Source: a virus
IMG/VR virus record: IMGVR_UViG_3300025889_012072
Coordinates: 1-32,095 of that record
Reading direction: 5' to 3' (one strand)
Length of the DNA: 32,095 nucleotides
In this document: positions 22,525 through 30,655 of the stretch, piece after piece
Layout: every line of letters starts with the position of its first letter
Numbering within the stretch: the first letter of the stretch is position 1
Notes under the pieces: generated by a model
What the model was told of the DNA's origin: nothing
Seen by the model: the letters and a program-made list of their open reading frames with translations, nothing else
Databases searched by the model: none
Made by a program: the position numbers and the translations under genes

Positions 22525-24514
22525 GGTTGGCTCCTTGCATCATGCCGGGACCCGGTTGTGGACCGGCGGGTTGTGGGGCTTGCTCTGCAAACGCTGCAAT
22601 TGAATCTGGATTCGGAACCATCGCAGGAAGCGAAGCACCCATGAATTGAATCAATGCTTCACGATACTTCTTGAACTCATCGACAATCCGAGGATCCGCC
22701 TTCGTCATCAGAGGCCCAGACATAAACGAACTAAGGACTCTCAACTGCAACTCAGGCTTGCTGGTGTGTGGGGTAATGACAATCTCACCCGGCTCTGTAC
22801 CATTGCCGAAAAGATTCAGAATGTTTTGAACGACCTGTTCATATCCAGACTGATCTTCGTCCATCCACATTGCAAAGTCAAGTCCCTCCTTCAGGGCAAA
22901 CAACTTGAAGGCTTCTGGGTCCATGAGCCCCGACTGGAGAAGTTGAAGTGCCTCCTGCTTCCTAGCCACCTCAGACCGGGGATTGACTTGCTTAACTGCG
23001 AATGTCAGGTGAGAAACATTGGGGATTGGATTGTTCTGGAAGGAGATCTGGCTGTTGTCAAAGTCGATGACCGCCCCTGCAAGATTGAGATCAAGACTCT
23101 TTACTGGGATGGCTCTAGGGGAGATGAAGAGTTCTCGGCTGGCGTTAGCAACCATGCTTCGATACATCCGGCCCCAAGCCTGAACAACACCCATAGTCGG
23201 GTTGGTCATGGCCTTGTTGATCTGCTCATCAAGGAACTGAAGCCCAGAAGCAGAGTCAACTCGCCCCTTCTCCTGAAGAAGGTCTTGGACCGGGTTGATG
23301 CCTTGCATGAGTTGCTTGGCGAATGCAGCGGTCTTGCCGGGGATGTCACCCGCATTGTGGGGCGAGATCGTGAACGGACTGAACTTCTCGTTCAGCGGGT
23401 CCGGAGCATAGGAAATCATCCTCAGACCATCGCCGACTTCTCGGAGGATCGAGCGTTCGTTGAAAGAACCTTGGGGCATAACGACAACCCCGTACCGATC
23501 CATCTCTCTCACGTTGTTGAAGAGAGCCTTCAGCATCTTCTCCATCTCACGATTGATGGAGAACAAGAGATCGAAAAGACCGGCACCATGGAACGAACCG
23601 TTCTCCATGAACCGAGCGAAGCCGATGGGGCAGTAGGTCTGAGTGGAAGTAAGGTCTTGATCGTCAATCAGGTAATCACCAGAACAGATGATGTAACGCT
23701 CGCAAGTGCCCCTGACCCCATCAATCCAAAGTTCACGGACCCTCACAACGGTCATCGAATCAGTGGCCGAGGAGTTGTATCCCTTGTTGTTGAAAGGGTT
23801 GACGCTATGACCACTGCCCTGAGTGTCGTCCTCTCGAGGATCTTCAAGAGGGTCCCCGACTTGGATGTCGTAGTACTCCATCTCCTCGAGGTTGCTCTTG
23901 ATGCGGGGACCGAATTTCTCAATCAGGGTTTCAAGAGGAACAATCCTCTGGCGGATGATTCCGGACTGCTTCGTGTAATCCTGTCCCAAGGACGGGAACG
24001 GAAGAATCTCCTTCGGGTGAATGACCTCCAGATCACCTGTCAAGCCAATCGTCTCGTGTTCTGTGATATGCCCCTGAATGCCACAAGACCCCAGAGATGT
24101 GAACAGGTGGGCAAACTTAGTCGAGACTTCTGCAATCTGCTCGTCTGATACAAGAGCATCTGCAAGTACCTGAGCCGTAGCACGCTGCCTGATCATTGGC
24201 AGGCTGGTCCCAGTACGAAGAACCTTTGGCCGAAGATCCATGCTGGCAAGCCGGGCCGAAACCCGGTCAATCGCAGACAGCATCTCCTGACTCTGGAACT
24301 CCATGTTCCCCTCTTCGTCAAGATAGTGGGGGGACAGATGGCCCGAGGCGGGATCAAAAACGTCGAATCGACGCATCCCGTTGAGGTAGTAGTAAGTCAA
24401 AAGCCAAGTGATTCGCCGGTACTGGAGACGGGAGATCTCCTTTTCGGCGTGGTCACGAATGACCTGACAGATTTCAATCTTCTTCTTGGGAAGTTTGAAC
24501 TGGTGCTGAGGCAT
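22517..24514 (-). CDS. Portal protein (head-tail connector)
   Basis: This 665-aa protein has portal-type features: an N-terminal helical region (residues 10-50, ICQVIRDHAEKEISRLQYRR), a mid-region wording usual for portals (DLEVIHPKEILPFPSLGQDY, about 161-180, then IVPLETLIEKFGPRI), a long central wing (about 250-450) and a C-terminal helical part that ends in Pro/Gly/Gln-rich low complexity (AEQAPQPAGPQPGPGMMQGA). The portal forms the dodecameric ring at the capsid vertex through which DNA passes. It follows terminase and precedes scaffold, as expected. The start follows AAGGACC at a spacing of about 9 nt and overlaps the 100-aa gene by 41 nt. Confidence 0.88.
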   Translation of the reverse strand: MPQHQFKLPKKKIEICQVIRDHAEKEISRLQYRRITWLLTYYYLNGMRRFDVFDPASGHLSPHYLDEEGNMEFQSQEMLSAIDRVSARLASMDLRPKVLRTGTSLPMIRQRATAQVLADALVSDEQIAEVSTKFAHLFTSLGSCGIQGHITEHETIGLTGDLEVIHPKEILPFPSLGQDYTKQSGIIRQRIVPLETLIEKFGPRIKSNLEEMEYYDIQVGDPLEDPREDDTQGSGHSVNPFNNKGYNSSATDSMTVVRVRELWIDGVRGTCERYIICSGDYLIDDQDLTSTQTYCPIGFARFMENGSFHGAGLFDLLFSINREMEKMLKALFNNVREMDRYGVVVMPQGSFNERSILREVGDGLRMISYAPDPLNEKFSPFTISPHNAGDIPGKTAAFAKQLMQGINPVQDLLQEKGRVDSASGLQFLDEQINKAMTNPTMGVVQAWGRMYRSMVANASRELFISPRAIPVKSLDLNLAGAVIDFDNSQISFQNNPIPNVSHLTFAVKQVNPRSEVARKQEALQLLQSGLMDPEAFKLFALKEGLDFAMWMDEDQSGYEQVVQNILNLFGNGTEPGEIVITPHTSKPELQLRVLSSFMSGPLMTKADPRIVDEFKKYREALIQFMGASLPAMVPNPDSIAAFAEQAPQPAGPQPGPGMMQGANLG
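22531..22536 (-). promoter_or_regulatory. Shine-Dalgarno AAGGAG for the TTG-started scaffold gene
   Basis: AAGGAG lies inside the last codons of the portal gene, six bases before TTG at 22524. The near-perfect site explains use of a weak start codon and supports 22524 over any downstream start. Confidence 0.7.
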
Positions 24515-24776
24515 TACGAAGGTCCTTCGCGGCTAGGCCACCGGGCTTCCAATTTGGAGGTACGTCAAAAGGGTTGAAATGAATGTCCGAAAGATTCAGA
24601 TTATTAGTTGCTTTCGGCGGTTGTTGGACCGGAAGATCCACATTCTTGTCGTGGGCGTAGTAAGCCCTAGCCATTGCTTCGTACAGGAAGTACGGAATCG
24701 TGACTGGCTGGTGGGCAGGATCAGACTCTGCTCCCCCCACTTGGGGGGTCTGCGGCGGCTCTTGCGAGTAGTTCAT
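24474..24776 (-). CDS. Small unknown protein between terminase and portal
   Basis: This 100-aa protein is rich in Pro, Gln, Asn and Ala, with a central Tyr-rich helix (YFLYEAMARAYYAHDKNVD, about 29-47) and a conserved-looking aromatic segment (DIHFNPFDVPPNWKPGGLAA). No family is recognised. GGAG seven bases upstream and overlaps with the terminase 3' end (56 nt) and portal 5' end (41 nt) support it as a real gene. It could be a packaging or portal accessory factor by location alone. Confidence 0.7.
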   Translation of the reverse strand: MNYSQEPPQTPQVGGAESDPAHQPVTIPYFLYEAMARAYYAHDKNVDLPVQQPPKATNNLNLSDIHFNPFDVPPNWKPGGLAAKDLRNASAPVQTSQEED

Positions 24777-26661
24777 TTACAAACTCCGGGCTAATGGACC
24801 CCAACTTGTAAGCCAAGGGGGTTCCTGCGTCATCTGTCAGTTCACCGTCAAGCATCTTCTCCTCGACGGTTCTTTCATCCTCTATATCCTCTGGGTTTCG
24901 GTGGATCCTGCCTTTGAGGATGTTGCCCGACATCGAAACGGTGTCGAGGTGGTCATCCTTGGCAAGGCCACCGTCAGCGACCTCCGGATTGAACTGCTCG
25001 ATCTGGTCGAATAGGTTCGTCCAGTGGCGGTCCATCCGGCGTTCCAGCGGGAACTTGATAAGGCCGTTCTCGAACCGGAACTGGAGAGCCCCGATCCGGG
25101 CGGACTTCGAGATCATGCCCACCTTGAGGGGCACGATCTTGGGCATGTGGGCTACCCCGAACATCTCGGACGCCCGCTGCTTCACCAGACTATCGAGGTT
25201 CTGGTACAGGGCGATGCTCTGGCGGACCACTTCCGGGTGAATGGAAGGGACCCTCCACTTGTCTGCAATCTGAAAGATGTTCTTGATCAGGGTGTTCTCG
25301 TCGCACTGGGCACCCCAGATATCCAACACGAACAACTCGTTTTCAGGGGTGGCAGCCATCACAGTTGCAACCTTGAAGTCCGAGTCGCCGGTAGCCGTCC
25401 AAGAAGTGTCGACCGTCATGAAGACCCACGATTCCTTCAAGAAATCGCAGATCGGCATCTTCTTGGCGTTGCCCTCCGGATCCTTCCAATTGATGAGGGT
25501 CGCGGATTCTCGGGGATTGAGGCCATAGTCGGCATCGACGCTGGTCAACCACCAACGATGGCTGTCGTCTAGTTCGGGGAAGAACTGGTCTTCACTACTG
25601 CCGGGATCCGCCATGTACTCCGACGCGAAGTTGGCTGACCCGATCTGCTCCTTGATCTCCTCAAGGCTGATCCGCTCTTTGAGCCGAGGATCTTCTTCCT
25701 TCTGCTTCCTGTCTACCGGCCACATCTCCGGCCAGCAAGAAATCAGTTTGTCTTGCTTGTCCTTGTAGGCGGCCTTGATGATCATCCGGGACCAGTGGTC
25801 GAACCGGGGATCCCGTGCCTTCAAACCCTCTTGGCTTTCCTGAGTCTCCATGGCGTACCACGCATAGTGGCGACGACTCACGAAAGTAGCGAGCCACCGG
25901 AGGCTGGTGCCGGGCCTTGTGATCATGGGCATGACCACCTTGAAGAGCAGGGTGTCCATGTACGAACGGAGGACGGACATCGATGTCGATGCACGCGGAT
26001 CGTACTCAGGGTCATCAAGGACGTAGCAGCGGGGGCGACCACCACGCTGACGAGACTCTGACGAGATCGCCCGGAACCACGAGCCGTTCTTCAGATACAT
26101 TAACTCGATGCCGAAGGACGCTTCGCCACGACGAGGCACAATTCGCTCATCAGGAAACTCAGGGCTCCAATCGTCGAAGATACGAGCGTTCTCTTGGAAC
26201 TGCGTCTTGATGATCTGGCCGGTCTGCTTGGCGTTGTCGTTGGTTGAGGTCGCGTAGATGAAGGAGTAGCCGGGTCTCGTCAACATCTGAAGAAGGATCG
26301 ACTTCCGGATGCAGTTGGACTTGGCAAAGCCTCGCGGTGCGATGGCAATGGATGCTCGGTTCTGTGCCCACTCCTTATAGATGCCCAAGTGACCGTCCGG
26401 TAGGGGGACTGGATCCTCGTCGTAGAACATCGGATTGAAGTCGTCGGCTTCGTCGGGGCACAAGTACCAATGATCAAAGAACAACATGGCCCCAATAAAA
26501 CGATCCGCCTTGTCTTGCGGACTCGTTACAGGAACCAACCATTGGCGACAGGCATTGACTCGGGCTTCACGTTGACCATCTTCCGTCAACTCCATGTAGT
26601 CAGGAGGCAACGGAAACAGTTCGTTGCCCTCAGCCCTTGTCTCTATCCTTTTGACTCGCAT
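24721..26661 (-). CDS. terL: Terminase large subunit (packaging ATPase/nuclease)
   Basis: This 646-aa protein powers DNA packaging and cuts the concatemer. The ATPase domain shows a Walker A-like P-loop at residues 109-115 (PRGFAKS), a Walker B at about 213-219 (YVLDDPE) and a coupling-type motif near 255-260 (RWLATF). The C-terminal RNase H-like nuclease domain shows an acidic residue at D418 (VFMTVDTSW), a mid motif around 441-450 (NELFVLDIWG) and the typical late acidic pair at D570/D573 (AKDDHLDTVS). Length fits phage TerL. It is followed by the portal module. The start is the first ATG after the preceding small gene, which it overlaps by 32 nt; the ribosome site is weak (GGGA). Confidence 0.95.
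   Translation of the reverse strand: MRVKRIETRAEGNELFPLPPDYMELTEDGQREARVNACRQWLVPVTSPQDKADRFIGAMLFFDHWYLCPDEADDFNPMFYDEDPVPLPDGHLGIYKEWAQNRASIAIAPRGFAKSNCIRKSILLQMLTRPGYSFIYATSTNDNAKQTGQIIKTQFQENARIFDDWSPEFPDERIVPRRGEASFGIELMYLKNGSWFRAISSESRQRGGRPRCYVLDDPEYDPRASTSMSVLRSYMDTLLFKVVMPMITRPGTSLRWLATFVSRRHYAWYAMETQESQEGLKARDPRFDHWSRMIIKAAYKDKQDKLISCWPEMWPVDRKQKEEDPRLKERISLEEIKEQIGSANFASEYMADPGSSEDQFFPELDDSHRWWLTSVDADYGLNPRESATLINWKDPEGNAKKMPICDFLKESWVFMTVDTSWTATGDSDFKVATVMAATPENELFVLDIWGAQCDENTLIKNIFQIADKWRVPSIHPEVVRQSIALYQNLDSLVKQRASEMFGVAHMPKIVPLKVGMISKSARIGALQFRFENGLIKFPLERRMDRHWTNLFDQIEQFNPEVADGGLAKDDHLDTVSMSGNILKGRIHRNPEDIEDERTVEEKMLDGELTDDAGTPLAYKLGSISPEFVNELLARAAADPPSGGSRV
24733..24748. other. 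Short perfect GC hairpin near the terminase 3' end
   Basis: CCCCCC and GGGGGG flank a 4-nt loop (ACTT on the plus strand), 10 nt upstream of the terminase stop and inside the start region of the 100-aa gene. One arm belongs to a copy of the recurrent GTGGGGGGA word. It could slow ribosomes or shape the coupled junction; no terminator tract follows. Confidence 0.4.
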
Positions 26662-26935
26662 TCAGAGTCCCATTGGCAAGGAGTTCAATAGTGGCGATTC
26701 TTGCCATGATTGCCACGAACGAAACCGTGTTGTTCTTGAGGAGGCTGTAGGCATGCACGTTTTCCCACACACGAAAGAAGTCGCTGGTAGGCTCGTCCTT
26801 CTTGATGTATCGGTCATACAGCAAGGCACCAAAGCGTTCCCTGCTGCCGATCAGACCATCAACATCATTAATCGCCAAGTCGAATAGTGCTTGACCCGCC
26901 GATCTCGCCAGTCCCATCGGTCCCGACCCCTTCAT
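26630..26935 (-). CDS. Unknown small protein upstream of large terminase
   Basis: This is a 101-aa helical protein (AGQALFDLAINDVDGLIGSR, then YDRYIKKDEPTSDFFRVWEN, ending with an Ala/Ile-rich helix and a charged tail). The frame extends upstream to 27118 but those codons lie inside the 152-aa gene and look non-coding. The ATG at 26935 has GGAGG about 11 nt upstream and a 68-nt overlap; the ATG at 26917 has AAGGGG about 9 nt upstream and a 50-nt overlap. Either start is possible. Its position just before TerL would also suit a small terminase, so it competes with the 152-aa protein for that role. Confidence 0.65.
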   Translation of the reverse strand: MKGSGPMGLARSAGQALFDLAINDVDGLIGSRERFGALLYDRYIKKDEPTSDFFRVWENVHAYSLLKNNTVSFVAIMARIATIELLANGTLNASQKDRDKG

Positions 26936-27326
26936 CGTCTTCAGTGCCTCCGCCTGAAGGGGGGAGATACTGAGCGGCGAAGTCGGGGTTTTCAGGGAGT
27001 TGACTGCGGTGGGTCGTGGCTTTGAGGTTCGAGAGTAGTTTTTGGTTGCGGGTGATGCGGACACTCTTGTTTCCTTCTTGGTTTGTTGCTGTAAATTCTT
27101 GGGTTGCGATGAGTCCATTGGCCTTTGCTACCTCATTGAGTACACGACGAAGTTGGTTGTGGGCTCTCAGAGCGATCTTAGCGTCTGGGTCCCGCATGTG
27201 CTGAACAAGAGTAGACACTTCTTCTTCGATGCTGAACGAGTTCATCTCCAATGCCTTTGAAGCAGCATCAGCATCAAAGAACGAAAGAACCTTACCGGCG
27301 TCAGCCTGATGTTCCCATTCGCTCAT
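26868..27326 (-). CDS. Possible terminase small subunit
   Basis: This 152-aa protein has a helical central part (about 32-75: EEEVSTLVQHMRDPDAKIAL, RAHNQLRRVLNEVAKANGLI) that could be a DNA-binding or oligomerising module, followed by a basic linker and a Gly/Thr-rich disordered tail (about 123-152). Small size and position two genes upstream of TerL fit the small terminase, which recognises the packaging site, but no defining HTH is certain. The ATG overlaps the upstream stop by 4 nt, with AAGGGGGG immediately upstream. Confidence 0.6.
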   Translation of the reverse strand: MSEWEHQADAGKVLSFFDADAASKALEMNSFSIEEEVSTLVQHMRDPDAKIALRAHNQLRRVLNEVAKANGLIATQEFTATNQEGNKSVRITRNQKLLSNLKATTHRSQLPENPDFAAQYLPPSGGGTEDDEGVGTDGTGEIGGSSTIRLGD

Positions 27327-29065
27327 AGTCCCCCCTTGAGCCCCTTCTGGGCAAGGGCGGCTACAACGCGAGCAAGGGGATGGCGAATGACAGACCCACG
27401 AGTCGCCTTGAACTGACGACTTCTCGGCATACCCCTTGAAAACTTAGGAGATCTGATCGAACCGACAGAGGGCTCCCTGAATCCTCTTGTCGCCTTTGCC
27501 GTTCCGATTGCATTGAGTTCGCGTCTCAATGCAGCCAATTGCCTGTTGGTGTTCACGGGTTGAGCCCGCGAGAAACCTTGGGCTCTTCCGATGGCGTCCT
27601 TCACCTCTTCAATAGTTGCTGGTCCAGCGATAGCGGCTGCCTTTCTGCCGGGACTAAGTCCTTGGATCCTAGTGACGTTCGCGGCGTTTCTTTGTAGACG
27701 TTCTCTGACCTTGGGGTCCGCCAGCATTTCTGGGGTGACGGCGTCACCATTGTAGTTTGTGACGTTGCCACCAGAAGCAAACGTTTGGATAAGAGGCTTT
27801 TTACCTTCTCTGCCCACAAAGAAGTCTTCGTGAGGAATAAGGAGAGGAGCCCTGAAGTTAGGGTTGTTCTTGCCTCTTACGATTTTCTTGACTTGATCGT
27901 CGGTAAGGCCCAGTTCTTTCTGGAAGAACTCTCCTTGCTCAGGAGAAAGCCCGAAGGAACCATCAACCGTTTTGAATTTTCTCTTGCTTTGCTGGACTCT
28001 TCGAACTTCCATGTAGCCGGGGTGTTTCTTCGAGTTGACGATCGTCAAGTCGTAAGGAGCATTGGGCTTTTTGCCGGGACTACTACCCTTGGTGGGCGTA
28101 ATTGCAACTTGGAAGTTTGCTGCTTTTGATTGTCGTGAGAACGTGGAAGAAGCAGGAGTTTCCGGGTCAGTGAAAACCGGCCCGATCTCAGTCATCTTTT
28201 CAGACGGCTTGTAGTTAGCAGCCGTTTTGTAATCGCCTGCTTTTATGTATTCATCGGTGAGATTGTCTACCGAGTCCGCCGCTTCATTAGGAATTCGAGA
28301 CTTACCCCTCGGATCATCTGGAGTAAACATCAAGGCTTTATCAACCGACGGGGAACGCCGGAGTTTTTCTGGCGTCTTTCCGGTGCTGCTGCTCATTGTC
28401 CCTGTGCCGACAATGCCTTCCTCGAAATCAGCCGCGTTCTTTGCCTTGTCGAAGACTTCCTTGAAGTCGCGGCTAACTTCTTCCGCAGCCTCTCTTGCTC
28501 GCTGGGGGTCTAGCCCAGACTTCACAAGGTCATCCATAAACAGGTTGTTTATTTCTTCCGTTGCAGCAAGCCCATCCTTGTACTGGAAGATGGCTGCAAG
28601 TTTTCCGGGGTCAACCGAATCCTTGAGCAACTCAGCCGCAGCAGCGGCTCGACCGCTACGACTCGTTGCCTTGTAATCAGCGAAGAGGCGGTCTCTGAGT
28701 CTTCGTGCCTTCTGCTCGGTGATGTCTTCTCGTTGACGCAGCCTCTTGAATCCGTGTTGTCTTTTTTCGGCAGCCTTTCGCTTCTTTGTTTTTGCTTTGG
28801 GGTTGATGGGCTGTTCTTCAATCATCCTCAACGCCGCAGCAACGTCGCTCTGCTTTGCACCGCCCATACCCGATTGACGTATTCTCTCGATTAGTTCTTC
28901 AAGGATTTGAAGATCAGGGGCTTCGGGGCTTAAGACTCTTGCTGCTTCAAAAAGCCCCTTTGAAGGCGGGGCGATAAACCCCCGCCTCAGAGAGTCTCTC
29001 ATTACTTCTCTAGAGAAGAGCGGGAACTCGTGGTCGTTGTAGGGTGCGACTCTACGGATTGCCAT
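27323..29065 (-). CDS. Large basic protein of unknown function
   Basis: This 580-aa protein has a strongly basic character. A Lys/Arg-rich segment at about 89-130 (PKAKTKKRKAAEKRQHGFKR) is followed by helical regions (about 135-225) and a probably folded middle (about 330-450, with KKHPGYMEVRRVQQSKRKFK). A basic Arg/Ser/Pro C terminus ends RHPLARVVAALAQKGLKGGL. No enzyme motif is recognised. It lies at the head of the virion block before terminase genes. A DNA-associated internal virion protein or a packaging factor is possible. It starts 11 nt after the 514-aa gene. Confidence 0.7.
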   Translation of the reverse strand: MAIRRVAPYNDHEFPLFSREVMRDSLRRGFIAPPSKGLFEAARVLSPEAPDLQILEELIERIRQSGMGGAKQSDVAAALRMIEEQPINPKAKTKKRKAAEKRQHGFKRLRQREDITEQKARRLRDRLFADYKATSRSGRAAAAAELLKDSVDPGKLAAIFQYKDGLAATEEINNLFMDDLVKSGLDPQRAREAAEEVSRDFKEVFDKAKNAADFEEGIVGTGTMSSSTGKTPEKLRRSPSVDKALMFTPDDPRGKSRIPNEAADSVDNLTDEYIKAGDYKTAANYKPSEKMTEIGPVFTDPETPASSTFSRQSKAANFQVAITPTKGSSPGKKPNAPYDLTIVNSKKHPGYMEVRRVQQSKRKFKTVDGSFGLSPEQGEFFQKELGLTDDQVKKIVRGKNNPNFRAPLLIPHEDFFVGREGKKPLIQTFASGGNVTNYNGDAVTPEMLADPKVRERLQRNAANVTRIQGLSPGRKAAAIAGPATIEEVKDAIGRAQGFSRAQPVNTNRQLAALRRELNAIGTAKATRGFREPSVGSIRSPKFSRGMPRSRQFKATRGSVIRHPLARVVAALAQKGLKGGL

Positions 29066-29076
29066 GCTGTTAACCC

Positions 29077-30621
29077 TTATCGGGGATAGGAACCCACGGT
29101 GTATCCGTGCGAGTAGGGATCAACCATGATCGGCTGACCGTTACCGAACCCAAGGAAGTGACCGATTCTCTGGAGAGGGTTGGGACCGAAGAAGCCTCGG
29201 TTGGAGTCGCTTGCAGTAAACGGCCTTCGGTTCCCCTGAGCGTCAACCGGCATCATCGCCAGAGGGTTTGCTGCTTCCTCGGGAGTAAGACCACGAACTC
29301 CAATCATGGGGTTTGCCTGTGCGCCTGTGAGGTATCCCCCCACTGCGTCCATGGCCCCTCCATACTGAGGAACAGGGACTCCACCCGCTGGCGGGTATCC
29401 CATTCGTTGACGAAGGTTTGCTTCGTTCAAAGAAGGGTCGTGTCCCTGCCTTGCGGTTGCGTCATCGAAGTCAGCGTAGTTGTAACCGGGGACTCCTCCG
29501 GTCATGGCTCCGGGTGGAGCGGCAGGAGGGGCCGCATTCAGTGCGTTGTTGTCGTCCACCGCCTCAACGAAACGCCGCTCTCGCTGTGCTTGGCCCGCCG
29601 CATCATATTGATTTTGGATATGGGCTCCGCGAGCATCAGATCCCTGCTGGTACATGGGCTGATTCTGAGCCCCGTAACCACTGTTATACGGCATTCCAAC
29701 AGGAGCCGGAAGCATCGGTGTTGGAAGCGTGCCGGGAGTTGCCTGACCATAGTGAGTCACCGTGGGCAGGTACGGTGCTGGTGCTGGGCCAAGACCCGAG
29801 CCTTCAAAACCCGGAGGGTTGTAAGGGGTCGGGGGAGGAAGTTCATCGGCATATGGCCCGCCGCCACGCTGGTCCGTTGAGAAGGGACCGGGGTTGGGAC
29901 GCATCGAGGGGTAGTGAGCGTAGACCACCGCCTGAAGAGGATTCGGCCCAAGTTCCTGCTGAACAGGAGGAGCCTGTGCAGGCATGAGGGTCGGGGCGGG
30001 AGCGGCGGGCACAGGAGACTCGACGATCTCCGATCCTTGCCCCCCACCATATACCTCTTCCTCGACGGGCTGAGGAAGCACGGGCGGGGTGTTTCGGCGG
30101 GCTTCGGCCTCTGCTTCTGCCGCACGGGTCTCTGCAACAAGTGCTTCTACGTCTTTTCGGTCTTGTGCAAGTTTTTCTTCGAGACGGTCTAGGTCTCGCT
30201 CAACCCGTGCGAACTTCTTGTCTTTGTTCCGACGCTTGGTCGCTTCTCTGGACGCCTCATCGCGTTCTATCTGACCCTTGGTGCGACCACGACTTGACAC
30301 GACATTCATTTCTCGTCGCCGATCGTCGATCGTCTTTGTTCTCGCGGGGTTCCGGCCACCAAACGGTCCCGCGTTTACGCGGTAGTTGGCGATTTCAGTC
30401 GCCTTCAGTGCATCGTTTGTAGGCGAGTACTCGTTTCGCGGAGCATTTTGCATCATTGTCATGAGAAGTCGCATGACATCGTCGAAACTTGTGGTACTCT
30501 GCTTGGTGCGGGAATCCTGACCCTGCTTCGTCGAATCCTTGCCCTTGAGTTCCTCGCCCTTTTTGGTCGTGGGATCTTTCTTGTCCGTCGTGGAATCTTT
30601 CTTGGCCTTGTCCTTTAGCAT
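29077..30621 (-). CDS. Low-complexity Lys-rich, coiled-coil, Pro/Gly-rich protein
   Basis: This 514-aa protein shows three zones: a Lys/Asp/Thr-rich disordered N terminus (residues 1-45), a charged coiled coil at about 115-177 (ARVERDLDRLEEKLAQDRKD and flanks), and a long Pro/Gly/Gln/Ala/Tyr-rich region (about 178-500) with many PP and GG pairs. This composition suits a flexible structural or internal protein; I recognise no family. It is the first gene of the minus-strand block, divergent from the helicase gene, so its promoter must lie in or near the 34-bp gap. AAAGG lies 8 nt before its ATG. Confidence 0.7.
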   Translation of the reverse strand: MLKDKAKKDSTTDKKDPTTKKGEELKGKDSTKQGQDSRTKQSTTSFDDVMRLLMTMMQNAPRNEYSPTNDALKATEIANYRVNAGPFGGRNPARTKTIDDRRREMNVVSSRGRTKGQIERDEASREATKRRNKDKKFARVERDLDRLEEKLAQDRKDVEALVAETRAAEAEAEARRNTPPVLPQPVEEEVYGGGQGSEIVESPVPAAPAPTLMPAQAPPVQQELGPNPLQAVVYAHYPSMRPNPGPFSTDQRGGGPYADELPPPTPYNPPGFEGSGLGPAPAPYLPTVTHYGQATPGTLPTPMLPAPVGMPYNSGYGAQNQPMYQQGSDARGAHIQNQYDAAGQAQRERRFVEAVDDNNALNAAPPAAPPGAMTGGVPGYNYADFDDATARQGHDPSLNEANLRQRMGYPPAGGVPVPQYGGAMDAVGGYLTGAQANPMIGVRGLTPEEAANPLAMMPVDAQGNRRPFTASDSNRGFFGPNPLQRIGHFLGFGNGQPIMVDPYSHGYTVGSYPR

Positions 30622-30655
30622 GAAATTGACCTTTATGAGTCTGGAGACTTAAAGC
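30622..30655. promoter_or_regulatory. Divergent intergenic region between virion block and helicase gene
   Basis: Thirty-four bases separate the two divergent start codons. They contain the ribosome site for each gene (GGAG, 9 nt before the helicase ATG; AAAGG on the other strand). The gap is too short for two separate promoters, so promoter elements must overlap the gene ends; I see no convincing -35/-10 pair. This is the junction of the replication and virion modules. Confidence 0.4.

Larger units (their letters stand above)
369..29343. repeat. Dispersed 9-base word GTGGGGGGA (12 copies seen)
   Basis: Exact copies are at 369-377, 2505-2513, 5546-5554, 8147-8155, 11170-11178, 18056-18064, 22417-22425, 24732-24740 and 29335-29343 on the minus strand, and at 1226-1234, 17681-17689 and 24326-24334 on the plus strand. 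Seven of the twelve are preceded by A. They fall in different reading frames and encode different residues, so a protein motif does not explain them. The number expected by chance is well below one. Confidence 0.65.

Noticed and set aside
22646-24148. A 500-codon open frame on the plus strand opposite the portal gene
   Set aside because: It lies entirely antisense to a confident portal gene, has no coupled neighbours and reads as an unfamiliar mixture typical of a reverse-strand shadow. The portal frame shows clear family wording.
26936-27118. N-terminal extension of the small gene before terminase up to 27118
   Set aside because: These codons overlap the 152-aa gene by 250 nt and give a Ser/Thr/Pro/Lys-rich string typical of out-of-frame reading. 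Programmed frameshifting was considered, but no slippery site was noticed.
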